Shown: positions 20,035 through 33,084 of the stretch, piece after piece | How positions within the stretch are numbered: the first letter of the stretch is position 1 | Layout of the letters: each line of letters begins with the position of its first letter | Source of the DNA: Nematostella vectensis | Taxonomy: Eukaryota; Cnidaria; Anthozoa; Actiniaria; Edwardsiidae | Direction: 5' to 3' | Assembly: GCF_932526225.1 (NCBI RefSeq) | Contig: NC_064040.1 | Span: 1,679,501-1,743,500 of the forward strand | DNA: 64,000 bases | The notes under the pieces: generated by a model | Database searches by the model: none | What the model saw: the letters and a program-made list of their open reading frames with translations, nothing else | Told to the model about the DNA's origin: nothing | Translations under genes and position numbers: made by a program

Positions 20035-23000
20035 GAGGAGTCCATGGTAAACACGGGGCTTAGGGTGAAAAGGTAGAGGATGCCGTGAAAGAGGAGTCCA
20101 TGGTAGACACGGGGTTTAGGGTGAAAAGGTAGAGGATGCCGTGAAAGAGGAGTCTATGGTAGACACGGGGCTTAGGGTGAAAAGGTAGAGGATGCCGTGA
20201 AAAAGAAGCCCATGGTAGACACGGGGCTTAGGGTAAAAAGGTAGAGAATGCCGTGAAAAAGAAGCGCATGGTAGACACGGGGCTTAGGGTGAAAAGGTAG
20301 AGGATGCCGTGAAAGAGGAGTCTATGGTAGACACGGGGCTTAGGGTAAAAAGGTAGAGGTTGCCGTGAAAGAGGAGTCTATGGTAGACACGGGGCTTAGG
20401 GTAAAAAGGTAGAGGATGCCGTGAAAGAGGAGTCTATGGTAGACACGGGGCTTAGGGTAAAAAGGTAGAGGATGCCGTGAAAGAGCAGCCCATGGTAGAC
20501 ACGGGGCTTAGGGTGAAAAGGTAGAGGATGCCGCGAAAGAGGAGTCCATGGTAGACACGGGGCTTAGGGTGAAAAGGTAGAGGATGCCGTGAAAGAGGAG
20601 TCTATGGTAGACACGGGGCTTACGGTAAAAAGCTAGAGGATGCCGTGAAAGAGGAGTCTATGGTAGACACGGGGCTTAGGGTGAAAAGGTAGAGGATGCC
20701 GTGAAAGACGAGTCTATGGTAGACACGGGGCTTAGGGTGAAAAGGTAAAGGATGCCGTGAAAGAGGAGTCCATGGTAGACACGGGGCTTAGGGTAAAAAG
20801 GTAGAGGATGCCGTGAAAGAGGAGTCTATGGTAGACACGGGGCTTAGGGTGAAAAGGTAGAGGATGCCGTAAAAGAGGAGTCCATGGTAGACACGGTGCT
20901 TAGGGTAAAAAGGTAGAGGATGCCGTGAAAGAGGAGTCCATGGTAGACACGGGGCTTAGGGTGAAAAGGTAGAGGATGCCGTGAAAGAGGAGTCTATGGT
21001 AGACACGGGGCTTACGGTAAAAATGTGGAGGTTGCCGTGAAAGAGGAGTCTATGGTAGACACCGGGCTTAGGGTAAAAAGGTAGAGGATGCCGTGAAAGA
21101 GGAGTCTATGGTAGACACGGGGCTTACGGTGAAAAGGTAGAGGATGCCGTGAAAGAGCAGCCCATGGTAGACACGGGGCTTAGGGTAAAAAGGTAGAGGA
21201 TGCCGTAAAAGAGGAGTCTATGGTAGACACGGGGCTTAGAGTGAAAAGGTAGAGGATGCCGTGAAAGAGGAGTCCATGGTAGACACGGGGCTTAGGGTAA
21301 AAAGGTAGAGGATGCCGTGAAAGAGGAGTCTATGGTAGACACGGGGCTTAGGGTAAAAAGGTAGAGGATGCCGTGAAAGAGGAGTCTATGGTAGACACGG
21401 GGCTTAGGGTGAAAAGGTAGAGGATGCCGTGAAAAAGAAGCCCATGGTAGACACGGGGCTTAGGGTAAAAAGGTAGAGGATGCCGTGAAAGAGAAGCCCA
21501 TGGTAGACACGGGGCTTAGGGTGAAAAGGTAGAGGATGCCGTGAAAGAGGAGCCCATGGTAGACACGGGGCTTAGGGTGAAAAGGTAGATTATGCCGTGA
21601 AAGAGGAGTCCATGGTAGACACGGGGCTTAGGGTAAAAAGGTACAGGATGCCGTGAAAGAGGAGCCCATGGTAGACACGGGGCTTAGGGTGAAAAGGTAG
21701 AGGATGCCGTGAAAGAGGAGCCCATGGTAGACACGGGGCTAAGGATAAAAAGGTAGAGGATGCCGTGAAAGAGGAGTCTATGGTAGACACGGGGCTTACG
21801 GTGAAAAGGTAGAGGATGCCGTGAAAAAGAAGCCCATGGTAGACACGGGGCTTAGGGTAAAAAGGTAGAGAATGCCGTGAAAGAGGAGTCTATGGTAGAC
21901 ACGGGGCTTAGGGTAAAAAGGTAGAGGATGCCGTGAAAGAGGAGTCCATGGTAGACACGGGGCTTAGGGTAAAAAGGTAGAGGATGCCGTGAAAGAGGAG
22001 TCTATGGTAGACACGGGGCTTAGGGTAAAAAGGTAGAGGATGCCGTGAAAGAGGAGTCTATGGTAGACACGGGGCTTAGGGTAAAAAGGTAGAGGATGCC
22101 GTAAAAGAGGAGTCTATGGTAGACACGGGGCTTAGAGTGAAAAGGTAGAGGATGCCGTAAAAGAGGAGTCTATGGTAGACACGGGGCTTAGGGTAAAACG
22201 GTAGAAGATGCCGTAAAAGAGGAGTCCATGGTAGACACGGGGCTTAGGGTAAAAAGGTATAGGATGCCGTGAAAGAGCAGCCCATGGTAGACACGGGGCT
22301 TAGGGTAAAAAGGTAGAGGATGCCGTGAAAGAGGAGCCCATGGTAGACATGGGGCTTAGGGTAAAAAGGTAGATGATGCCGTGAAAGAGGAGCCCATGGT
22401 AGACACGGGGCTTAGGGTAAAAAGGTAGAGGATGCCGTGAAAGAGCAGCCCATGGTAGACACGGGGCTAAGGGTAAAAAGGTAGAGGATGCCGTGAAAGA
22501 GCAGCCCATGGTAGACACGGGGCTTAGTTTAAAAAGGTAGAGGATGCCGTGAAAGAGCAGCCCATGGTAGACACGGGGCTAAGGGTAAAAAGGTAGAGGA
22601 TGCCGTGAAAGAGCAGCCCATGGTAGACACGGGGCTTAGGGTAAAAAGGTAGAGGATGCCGTGAAAGAGGAGCCCATGGTAGACATGGGGCTTAGGGTAA
22701 AAAGGTAGAGGATGCCGTGAAAGAGCAGCCCATGGAAGACACGGGGCTTAGGGTAAAAAGGTAGAGGATGCCGTGAAAGAGGAGCCCATGGTAGACATGG
22801 GGCTTAGGGTAAAAAGGTAGAGGATGCCGTGAAAGAGGAGCCCATGGTAGACACGGGGCTAAGGGTAAAAAGGTAGAGGATGCCGTGAAAGAGGAGCCCA
22901 TGGTAGACACGGGGCTTACGGTGAAAAGGTAGAGGATGCCGTGAAAGAGCAGCCCATGGAAGACACGGGGCTTAGGGTAAAAAGGTAGAGGATGCCGTGA

Positions 23001-23357
23001 AAGAGGAGCCCATGGTAGGCATGGGGCTTAGGGTAAAAAGGTAGAGGATGCCGTGAAAGAGCAGCCCATGGTAGACACGGGGCTTAGTTTAAAAAGGTAG
23101 AGGATGCCGTGAAAGAGGAGCCCATGGTAGACACGGGGCTTAGGGTAAAAAGGTAGAGGATGTCGTGAAAGAGCAGCCCATGGTAGACACGGGGCTAAGG
23201 GTAAAAAGGTAGAGGATGCCGTGAAAGAGCAGCCCATGGTAGACACGGGGCTTAGGGTAAAAAGGTAGAGGATGCCGTGAAAGAGGAGCCCATGGTAGAC
23301 ATGGGGCTTAGGGTAAAAAGGTAGAGGATGCCGTGAAAGAGGAGCCCATGGTAGACA
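20035..23357. repeat. 56-bp minisatellite, about 59 copies
   Basis: The unit contains GAGTCTATGGTAGACACGGG, CTTAGGGTAAAAAGG and TAGAGGATGCCGTGAAA. Variants at a few positions (TCTATGG/CCCATGG, GGAG/GCAG, TAAAAAGG/TGAAAAGG) form local blocks: the GAGGAGTCTATG type dominates on the left and the GCAGCCCATG type on the right. 56 is not a multiple of three, and the short open frames on the minus strand are by-products. Confidence 0.97.
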
Positions 23358-23983
23358 GATAGATAGATAGATAGATAGATAGAAACTTTATTAAAGTGTC
23401 ATAAACAACCTCTAGCCGGGGATAAAACCCCTACTAATTGGGGGACACAAAAAAAAGATAAAATTATAAAAATTATACTGATTATTAAAAATTTAAAATT
23501 GTAGATTCTTACTGATAAAGCTAAATAAATATATATATATATATATATAAATACATGTAAATTGATTGTAATCTATATGAAATTATGAAGAAAAAATGAC
23601 TAGATTAAAAATTATCATGCGGAACATAGGGCACAGCCCTTACAATTTTCTATAAATTCGAAATCCTTTTTTCTCATAGTCACTTTAAAACTTTTTAAAC
23701 TGTCAATTGATCTTTCTGCCCTAGGTAGGCTATTCCATAGTTTAGCCCCCATATATCTTAGGGAATGTTTCCCGTAAGTGACTGTATTAAATCTTGGAAT
23801 AACAAAGTCGGACAATCTTAAATTATAGTTCGTGTTTTTTTTAGAAAACAAATCACTAATCCCAGATGGACAAAGGCCATTTTTAACTTTGTACATTAAG
23901 ATGCAAATGTCTTGCAGTCTACGATTACGTAGAGTAGATAAATTAGCCTTTATTAATAGTTCGTGGTAAGTGCAATTCCAATG
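23358..23983 (-). mobile_element. 5'-truncated LINE 3' end inserted in the minisatellite
   Basis: The minus strand reads the C-terminal part of a non-LTR reverse transcriptase (ANLSTLRNRRLQDICILMYK, then FVIPRFNTVTYGKHSLRYMG and LWNSLPRAE) to a stop at 23615-23617. A 3' untranslated part with AATAAA at about 23384-23389 follows, then a (CTAT)n tail at 23358-23382. Both flanks are the 56-bp array, so the insertion is younger than the array. The tetranucleotide tail suits a CR1/L2-like LINE rather than a poly(A)-tailed one. Confidence 0.88.
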
Positions 23984-24183
23984 TGGCTTAGGGTAAAAAG
24001 GTAGAGGATGCCGTGAAAGAGGAGCCCATGGTAGACACGGGGCTTAGGGTAAAAAGGTAGAGGATGCCGTGAAAGAGGAGCCCATGGTAGACACGGGGCT
24101 TAGGGTAAAAAGGTAGAGGATGCCGTGAAAGAGCAGCCCATGGAAGACACGGGGCTAAGGGTAAAAAGGTAGAGGATGCCGTG
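23984..24183. repeat. 56-bp minisatellite, right remnant
   Basis: Three and a half more units of the same array to the right of the LINE insertion, ending at GATGCCGTGAGCTGG. Confidence 0.95.
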
Positions 24184-24822
24184 AGCTGGTGAGAGACACA
24201 GTAGTATCAACTCGTTTACCATTTTGATTTTCTTTTTATTCCATCTCTATACTAACCCCCACCCTGACACAAACATGTCCCACCCAATGATGAACTACTC
24301 ACGGATTTCTAAGGCCTTTGTCTTACTATAATCTACGACACGATAAATAGTAATAAGGGAATCCTTTTTTTTTTAAAATCTGCTTCAACTCTATTGAATC
24401 TGCCATGACAAAACCGAGGACCCAAATCTAAATGCAGGCCCAAAAAATCGATTTACTTCGATGAGTAAAAAAACTTGTTCCCTAACACGGATTCATATCC
24501 GCTACCTTTTCTCATTTTACAAGTGAGGCCTGTCTTGCCCTTGCCGCCAGCCAGCAAGAAAGAAATCATTTAGACGTACTTAATCGGCTTTGTTCAAATC
24601 TTACCCTTTGGATATTTGATTCACAGTGCTACGTTGGCTCTAATTATATATTTAAGTTATGGCGGATATATTTGTATTTTCTATTTACCAGTATCGCTTG
24701 ATTACCCAGGTATGCACAAGTTCGGTGCGTAGAATATTTCGATTATCTAAGTTTGTTTTTTGCCTTTTTCTCAGAGTCCTTGCGCACCGAAAACACAAAC
24801 TCTACTCTGTTGGTTACTGGTG
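24184..24822. other. 3' flank of the C2-domain gene
   Basis: No exon or repeat recognised. Probably the 3' untranslated region of the gene that ends at 24823. Confidence 0.4.
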
Positions 24823-26965
24823 TCAAAGATTTAATAGTTTCTTAATTTCTGGCGCCGGAGTAAATGTGAGCCACTTTGAATTTGCTACCTCTTCAAGATC
24901 AAACGACATGACATCAACAACAGTCTCTCCAAGGATCCGACCCATTCCTAGAAACTCGTGGCTGTACAGCCGGAACCGTAACTGCTGCATGAACAGTTCT
25001 TTCTTGGAAACGTTGCGCACTACCCATCGTTCATGGAATGCGGCGTTCGTAATTGGCTTCGCTTTCGTCTTAAATCGGGATCGCTTAGACGGGAGTATAC
25101 TCGCGTGTACCACAACCTCGGCGGCGATTCCCGAGCGTATCAACGCATCGCTGACGTCCTCGACCCGAAGCACTTCGATCTCTAGTCGTTGAGCCGTCGG
25201 GGCGTACGAAATGGAAACTTGAAGCTTAGCAAAGCGCCGACGGGGATCGGAGGCAGAGGGTCGTCGGAGGGAGGTGAGATCGCCGTATGCTGACATTGCA
25301 CGGTCTTTGGAAGGCGGGGCAGCTAGTCCATGCGCCCAGCTGCCGTACTTGGCGGAGTTATTGGAGCTGGAGCCGAAAGTCAGGTCGAGCTCGCTGCGGA
25401 AGCGACTCACATCAAGCGCTGAGGAGGTTTTGGCGGCGGCTGGCGTGTTGTTCACAGACAGGAAATAACTGGTGAAAAAAGAGGACAACTCTTATTTCAT
25501 TACTATATCATTATCATTATTTGACTGTTTATCATCAGGCCTTCCTTTAAGGTCAGGTGTTCAGCGCTACCAGCGCTACTATGCGCGCAATTGACCATTT
25601 TGGAATTTTTTGCACGATTCCATACAAGGGAATTTTTTGCGTATTTACTCGTCTTAACATCCTACCTGGGGTCTATCATGTCTTAACATCATACCTGGGG
25701 TCTATCATGTCTTAACATCATACCTCGGGTCTATCGGACGACATACATAGGGTCTATCATGTCTTAACATCATACCTGGGGTCTATCGGACACCATACAT
25801 GGGGTCTATCATGTCTTAACATCATACCTCGGGTCTATCGGACGCCATACATAGGGTCAATCATGTCTTAACATCATACCTGGGGTCTATCGGACACCAT
25901 ACATGGGGTCTATCATGTCTTAACATCATATCTGGGGTCTATCGGAAACCATACATGGGGTCTGCCATGTCTCATACCTGGGGTCTATCGGACACCATAC
26001 ATGGGGTCTATCATGTCTTAACATCATATCTGGGGTCTATCGGAAACCATACATGGGGTCTGTCATGTCTCATACCTGGGGTCTATCGGACGCGGTGTCA
26101 CCATGCTCGCACTACGTCCAGGCTTGCCTAGCCTACGACCTCCGGGCGCGCAAGGAAAGCCGGGATTGAGAGTATGGGAAGGGCTGGAAGCCGTAAGAGG
26201 ACGGTAACCACCGCCGAGGTCCTCTTCTTCGTCCTGGTGAGTAGAAAGTTGAAGATTGTGTTAAATTGGAATATTCGTCCTGGTGAGTAGAAAGTTGAAG
26301 ATTATGTTAAAATGAGATATTCGTCCTGCTGAGTAGAAAGTTGAAGATTGTGCTGAATTGTGATATGCGTTACTTACATACTCTGTGCCATCAACTAGCC
26401 CTATCCTCTTACAATAACAATGTAGAATGGTTTCTCAACACAAGCCAGGGTCCACGAAATATGCGCCATCAACCCTCAATCGCCTATAACCCTAATCGAC
26501 TCTTTCGCTTTATTTCTATCACCTCTACCTCAACAGTCAGACACCCCTACCACCCTGCACCATACATCCCTCATGCTAGTCACCCTAACCTGTCTACCTC
26601 CTACCTCAATTACTCCGTCTGCCCCTTTACCTACCCCATATACTATATACTCCCTTCATCTCTTCCACCTGTGACTTATACCTCTGCATCGGATGGCTGG
26701 TCCACCCGCCCAATCTCTTCGTATTTGGCGCCCTTTTCCCTACCCAATATACTACTCCCCCTCAAACCTGTAAATTTTACCTCTGCGTCGGATGGCTGGT
26801 CCACCTGACCAAGCTCCACGTACTTAGCGCCATCAACCATTGAACCTTTTTTCTCGTCATCGTCACCATGACAACAACGATCAAGACTCAACAACTTGTA
26901 CAAGATAGCGACCAGAAGCAGACAGACTCCGAGGACAGAGAGAAGGATGATGGCTGGGAGAGGGA
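24823..26965 (-). CDS. Synaptotagmin-like membrane protein with one C2 domain (5' exon not resolved)
   Basis: Three exons fit by phase: 26965-26781 (or -26682 with a second donor), 26233-26076 and 25468-24823. The first encodes a transmembrane helix (PLPAIILLSVLGVCLLLVAI) followed by YKLLSLDRCCHGDDDEKK, a Cys pair suited to palmitoylation. The second is an acidic, Ser/Pro-rich linker (DEEEDLGGGYRPLTASS). The third holds one C2 domain (KLQVSISYAPTAQRLEIEVL, then SILPSKRSRFKTKAK, RFRLYS and LGETVVDVMSF). The Asp residues that bind calcium in loop 1 are missing (DALIRSG), so calcium binding is unlikely. A role in membrane traffic is inferred. Only one C2 is present, unlike true synaptotagmins with two. 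An upstream exon ending near 27008 (HREL, GTAAGT donor) is possible. Donors and acceptors are duplicated here (see findings). Confidence 0.75.
25655..26090. repeat. Minisatellite built from exon end plus splice donor of the C2 gene
   Basis: On the minus strand the unit holds GTCCGATAGACCCCAG|GTATGA, then TGTTAAGACATGATAGACCC. The first copy overlaps the real end of the second coding exon (donor at 26076/26075). About seven to eight units of 30-57 bp follow into the intron. Confidence 0.85.
26230..26345. repeat. Three 46-bp repeats carrying the splice acceptor of the C2 gene
   Basis: On the minus strand each unit contains CTTTCTACTCA(C/G)CAG|GACG, so the acceptor used before DEEEDLG is present three times at 46-bp spacing. 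Confidence 0.85.
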
Positions 26966-27009
26966 CTAGAGAAGATAAAGCAAGGTTACAGTCTAGTCCA
27001 AGGCACTTA

Positions 27010-29641
27010 CCGAGCTCCCTGTGCTCGGAGAAGAACCGTAAAGCGGCGTGGGGTTTGAGACGAGGTCACAACTTTTTACGGACCACAGAAAACCCAACCA
27101 GACATCCGGGTAAAAGAGCCTTAGACTAGGTTGGCAAGGTTAATTAGTACATACGGGATAATGACCGACTAAAACTTACAGATATTATCTGTGTGTGTCT
27201 TGCTCATTCGCATGTAATCATTTTCTCTTTTAAGCTTCGAAAAAAGTTCGCACGCAGGATTTTTACAGTTTGACACCGCCTTTTGCATCTAATTCATCGT
27301 TTCTCGCATTATTTATGAGAGGGAATCAAGGGGACCTACTCGGATATAACCAATCCAATCCAGAACATTATTTCAACTCTGTTACTGTTTCATTTACATT
27401 AACACGAAATCAAACATCGCACACAAATGGGCCTATAAGCTGTATAAGGCCAAGCTTCTAAAGGACGCCCACTCTGGTTATAATCTCTCCAGGAAGAACT
27501 TTTGCGGTGAGTCTTCGCCAATTTTAACCTCGTAATATTGTTATAACCTCGTAATATCGTAATAACCTTGTAACACCCGTCATTTTATTCACAGGAAGCG
27601 CAGATCAAGGAAATTCACGTTTTCTACTGTTTTTCCCCTCCTTGGAGATGGCGGACGTGAGAGCGCATGAGAACCTAGACCAATATGTACTTTCAATTAA
27701 AGAACTTTCCTGTGGAACCGATAAGGCATGCAGGAGAAAAAGATAAAGTCATTTAGTGACGTAAAACGAGTTGTTCTTGTGGTTTCTTTAGCTTTATTCT
27801 CCTACAGGATAGTACACTTAAGTGTGCGTGCAATTATCACAATGGAGACGCGAGTGACTATCATTGAACTAATTAATCGGTAAGATTGGAAAAAGCAGTA
27901 TTTTCGTTCTACGTCAATAGCGAAGAGCCCATTTCCCAGCTAAAGCCTGTGTGTAGCCGCTGACTCGAAAACATCATTCGTGAGAGTACACGTAGGCTAC
28001 CCAGCCATTGCACAGAATTTGGATTTTCCCTCATCAATCTCATCATCTAATTCTCATCAATGTTTGGATACTCCAGAGGGGGTCGTTTTTTATCGTCCAT
28101 CAAAAGATATATAATAAAACAAATTGTCGTTGTCTACGAAAACGCTCTGTGTCTTAGCAAATCATCTAAGAACTTGATTGTTTGGCAATAAATTCCCAGG
28201 AATGTGGAATGGTACTAAACAAAAACTCTTGTCTTTACATGTCTTTTTCGCTTTGTTTGGAATCTCTAGCGGACGTTTTGATGTCATTTTTTGGCAGATG
28301 TGTCTAGGAGTGAGTCGGTACGGAGCCTGTTGGGTATCAAAAAGAGCGTTTAGGCGTCGTATTTATAGTGTCTGGGTTCAGCTTCTGTTTGGTTAGTGAA
28401 GCAAAAAAAAGAGGAACATGTCCACAAAGAATCAATGAGAATAGAGGCCTCTCTTCGCGACCATCTGATATAGTTTCCAATATTTTGAAAACTATATTTT
28501 GATAACTATATAGTTATCAATATTTTGCCAAGGTGGGCGGTATTTGTGGGAGGTTATGCCGGGTTTTTTCTTATCTTTTCAAAGTAGAAGGGGTTTGAAG
28601 GCCTGAATAATAAAATATTATCGGTCACTGCAGAAGTGATACATTTTGCTTGAAAGCTATTCCACTTCCAGACGCTGTGCGACCACAGAAGAAATGTTGT
28701 ATTGCTTGCTCTTGAATAATCTAAAAGACATATAGAAACCACAGCACCCCAGGCGCGCTCATCGACAGTAGACAAAACCGACATATCTATGGCAAGGAAT
28801 ATCCACACATTTCGGAACAGCACCTACACATTTGCGTTGGTGGTAAAGGAAAACATATTTTTTTATAATATTCAGAATATTAAAAAAAACGCCTGAACTT
28901 CTATTTTTGTTAACAGTAGCAGTGGACAAGACATGCAAAACAGCTGGCCGACGGCTCAAACAAGAACTTCCCACGCGTGGTATCGAACACTAGGAATTGC
29001 GTTTTATATAAAAAAAGAGATGATGGGCGGGAGAGGATTCGCAAATGAGTCTGACAGATGGTCAAATGAGTAAAAATTACTACTCATTTCGTATATTTTA
29101 ATCAGTGAAAAATAATAGACAATACAACTATTTGCGTTTCTCCACAAGCCTGAGCTCCCGCTTGGAATATCTCTTAAATATACACCAGTAAAGAGAAATC
29201 TTAAACTAGCTACCAACCGGAAATAAATTATCTTCACTAATGAATAAGTCAAACAGGACCCAACGACTTCCAATATTCTTTTTAATCTAACCGTAGAATG
29301 CCCCGGCAGATAACTGGGTTTATTGAATTTTTAAAGAATTGTTCGCGAAGATTAATAGATTTTATGGGCTTTTGAAGTAATTCCTTTTTACAAACAAATG
29401 CTGGATAGAAACTGAACTCTCAACAGGGTCATGAGAGAACTTTTCGCGCGTTTAACATACCTCTTAAAAATATCATATTTAACAAGGAAAAATGTATGAA
29501 AAAAAAAAAAACAGAAATAAAGGGCAGGGTGGCAGTCGGATGGCGGCTTCAAAATGGAACATTTTATTTTCCCTGATGGCATCTTAAACACACAACTAAA
29601 TATTATCTTTTAAAAGAACAGTCGAAAGAGGAAAAGCTTAC
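27010..29641. other. No gene recognised
   Basis: AT-rich sequence with scattered short frames only. A 22-bp perfect palindrome (TTGATAACTAT and its complement) lies at 28499-28520. I see no domain and no repeat array. Confidence 0.4.
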
Positions 29642-29768
29642 CTCCAGAAGATTTGTCGTCTTTTGGGGGGTTTTGAGCTCGGTGAATGTCTTTACCTGAG
29701 ACGGAAAAGACTACCAACAAAACCACAATCAAAACTTTCCTCGGATTCAGCGCGATCTCGACTGCCAT
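29642..29768 (-). CDS. Possible first coding exon with a signal peptide
   Basis: From ATG 29768, MAVEIALNPRKVLIVVLLVVFSVSG reads as a signal peptide or signal anchor, followed by KDIHRAQNPPKDDKSSG and a good donor (GAG|GTAAGC at 29642/29641). An upstream in-frame Met at 29831 is possible. I could not identify the following exons, so the product is unknown; a secreted or membrane protein is suggested. Confidence 0.4.
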
Positions 29769-29831
29769 GACGCGATGACTTGTGACGACGAGAAGTAACG
29801 AACACCAAGTCAAACCAAACTCGCTCGGCAT

Positions 29832-32800
29832 TCAGCACCGTAATCACATTTTTAGGCGGTGTTCCTCTCACGGAAATCAGTCCAGTTGTGCTCTGGAGAA
29901 AACCATTTGAGTGCGCGCGATCGCTCGTGTTGCGTTAACAAATTTGAATCAGACAGATGCGTTATTCATTTGCATAACGCCTATAGGAGGCAAACACAGT
30001 GAGCGCTCATAACGTAACTTCGTAACGGCACAGAAAGTGATATAAAAAATAATATTCGCTCCCCTTAGTGGAAAAATAGAACAGGATACAAACAATACAT
30101 CTTAGCATTTTACTCGCAGGCCTTTTCATGGTTTGAGAAGATAAGAATTATTTTTCTTATGATTACATGGTTTTTTTCTTCTGAGAATTACAAATACCCA
30201 ATGGATTAACCGAAAACAAAATCATTTGGATAATCGTTCCGCGTGTTTTAGAGTAAAACCGTAATTAAGCTATCAAGCAGGGAAGATTTAGGTAGTTGGG
30301 TCAAACGGACTGGTTTTTTTTTTCCAAGGGGAACCGAAGTATTGCACGATAGTTCCCGCTGTTTATACGATTTGATGGTCAGTTAATGTTTGCATTTCAA
30401 CGCATCAAAGCTAATCCCAAAATCAAATTGAAAATTGTGGTCTAGGACTTACTTAACACGTAGATTTACGAAGGCGACATTTTAGCAAAACACAATGAAA
30501 AAATAAATTAAACTTTTATGAAAGTGGTTTGACAAAAACGTGTTATAAAACGGATGTGTTTTTTCCTAGAGGAAACAGAAAGTTTGACATTCGAGACGAA
30601 TTTGTCAAACATTTTAACCGTTGGAATGTAAATAGTAAGAAAATGTTTTTCTATAAAACGAAAATAAATCATTGACTTGGTCTGAATATATCACTTCAAG
30701 TAGTCACTTTATTTCGGGAAAATCACTCGAGGTCGGGTGAAGACATCTGGACGCAAAGACTCTTTTTTTCGCAAGACGCGCTTACCAAGTCGACTCAAGT
30801 ACTCTTGTCGAGAATCAGAAATAAATGATTAAACCACAAGCTTTTAAATTGAGCTGTTTCATGATTAAGAAACACAGATGGCAAGATAAATGTAATTGTT
30901 GTTAAAATTGTATAATTCCTCGCCTTGTTACTGGGGCTGGCGTAGTACAATTAACATTATTCGGAGAAATGTTATTAATTTCTCGAGGAAAAATAAATAG
31001 TTTCTGACGCACATGTCTCATGTAACAGGTGAGCAATAAATACAAGTTATCACTCAGGCTTTGTTTAGTAGGCGGCGTACACGAGGGAGCTAATAAAGAA
31101 AAACTATTAAGAAGTCGGGGTTTTTTTTTAAATTAATTTCCGTGCTTTTAAAACCGAACGCGACGAATTGGACAGTGAGCAGGTTCTCTACATCGCGTGA
31201 CGTGTAACGTAAGTTAGAGCAGCCGGTGTTTTATGGCGTTCCCGCGAACACGTGGTTGAGGAGGCACCAAGCCTAAACAGGATATTCGATAAAATTGACG
31301 TTTCTGAGAAACTTTGCCAATTAGAATGCGAGCATTGCAGTTATAATTGACATGAACAATTGGGAGCTTTCCTTCAGGCTGTGTAGTCCGAGTGTCAATC
31401 AGAAAGCACAGGTTTGTGGTACACTTCTCACTTACTATACCGTCTAGGCGGCCATATCAGCGCGCGTCATACATTATGCAGAAAGCAACCGCTACCAATA
31501 AGGGACTTGCGCTATGAGATCACGTGACTGTTTGGGTGGCAAACTAGCGCGCGCTCAGCCTTTTTATCGTCAAAATAACAGCAAAAAACAGCAACTTATT
31601 CAGCGCTTACGAAAACATATCAGATTTCTTTTTTTTTTCAGAAAGGGTTTAGTTTCATATAAAAAATTAATTTCTTCGCCGTTCTCTGGTGTGACGGGCG
31701 CAGTCATTTCTGATTTTTTTTGTTTGATCATTTTGTTTTGAATTTGCCACCCAAAAAGGTCACGTGAATACTTAGCGCAAGCCCGCTATTGCATTTTTAA
31801 TAGCGGGTTTCTCTTGTACTATAAAGAGAAATATAATAATAAAATTAAAAATCGATTAAAAACCATTCATGTCTTCGGAGATGCCTTGATGATACCGGTG
31901 ACAAAATATCTCTAGAATTCTTAAAATAAAAACTGAAAACTTCCATGAAAATGCTACGCTTTTCCCCAAACCGCGGATTTAAACAAAGGGAGCCCAAACA
32001 CTTGTAGAGTGAAATCAGCTGAAATATAACACAGAGATTGTATGAGGAAATGTTGAAAAATCTTCCGTAAAAATATCGTAAAGAATCTCAATATACTTGT
32101 AATAAAACCCTTATTGTCTCTATATTTGGTATTGCTGAGTTGATTTGACGTGATTAGGGAGGGTTGAAGCGATTTAGATATAGCGCTACTCGTCAATTTA
32201 TAAACAGTGTCAATTCATAAACCAAGTGCATTGCCGCGAATGCTCTAATTGGTGAATACTCTGTTGGTGGGAATCCCTAGCTAGACGCAATAGTTCTTCG
32301 ATTTCCAAGGAAATAAAACGCGAGAGTGCGATTAGAAGTTATCGTTTAATATCAGTATTATAAAAGATTGCCTATAGACGATATTATGCAAACGAGGCTC
32401 AACGCCCAAGTAGCACACTATCTGATAACGGTGTCACCCTTGCACCTGGCTCACTGAACAGTGACGTAGAACAGATTGATTGGTTAGAGGCTTAGACAGA
32501 TAACTTCTAAATGGCTGAGCAACACGCGCCGATTGGTTGAGACGATTTTGTGATTGGGGTCGAAAAGGATTTTTTCGTTTTACCGACCAAAGCAGGGGCC
32601 CGACAAATCGCAATTGTAAATCTTACGGCAGACAGTCGGCCCAACAACTCGGCGCGTGTAAACTCGAGTTAAGGGGGGCGGGATGATCTGGAAAACATCT
32701 TGACCAACAGATTGATAGAAAAAGCCCCGCCCCTTTGAAGGAATTTGGCGGTCGATTTGGACTCGTTCCACTGTACAACTATTTACACATTATTTATACT

Positions 32801-33060
32801 GTTCGTAAGATCGTCCTCCCAGGTATTTCAAGGCAGAAAGACACTAGCCTTTCAACATGTGTAACGTGTAGTGCGTATGGCTAAGGCTTTCGGATTTTAA
32901 ACTTCCCTTTTTGTAACTGTCCTATATACATGTTTGTCTTGCAGCCGTCGCTACGACGAAAAATTATCTGCGGAAAGAAATACCAGATTAGTATGACCGA
33001 GAACAAGGATTGAACGCTTGGCATATGGCAGCCATATGGCGTGGTATATGGCAGAAATTG
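29832..33060. other. Mostly unassigned AT-rich region
   Basis: Apart from the MITE at 31502-31784 I see no gene or array. A small hairpin, CCCGCTATT ... AATAGCGGG, sits at 31782-31807. Confidence 0.4.
31502..31784. mobile_element. MITE with about 44-bp inverted ends, 283 bp
   Basis: The left end GGGACTTGCGCTATGAGATC plus CACGTGACTGTTTGGGTGGC is matched by the reverse complement of the right end (GGGCTTGCGCTAAGTATTC, CACGTGAC, TTTGGGTGGCAAA). There is no clear target duplication and no coding capacity. Each arm carries a CACGTG E-box. Confidence 0.65.
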
Positions 33061-33084
33061 TGTGACTATATACCGTAAAGTGTT

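Noticed and set aside
20035-24183. CRISPR-like regular repeats
   Set aside because: Units are contiguous with no unique spacers, and the DNA is animal; this is a minisatellite.
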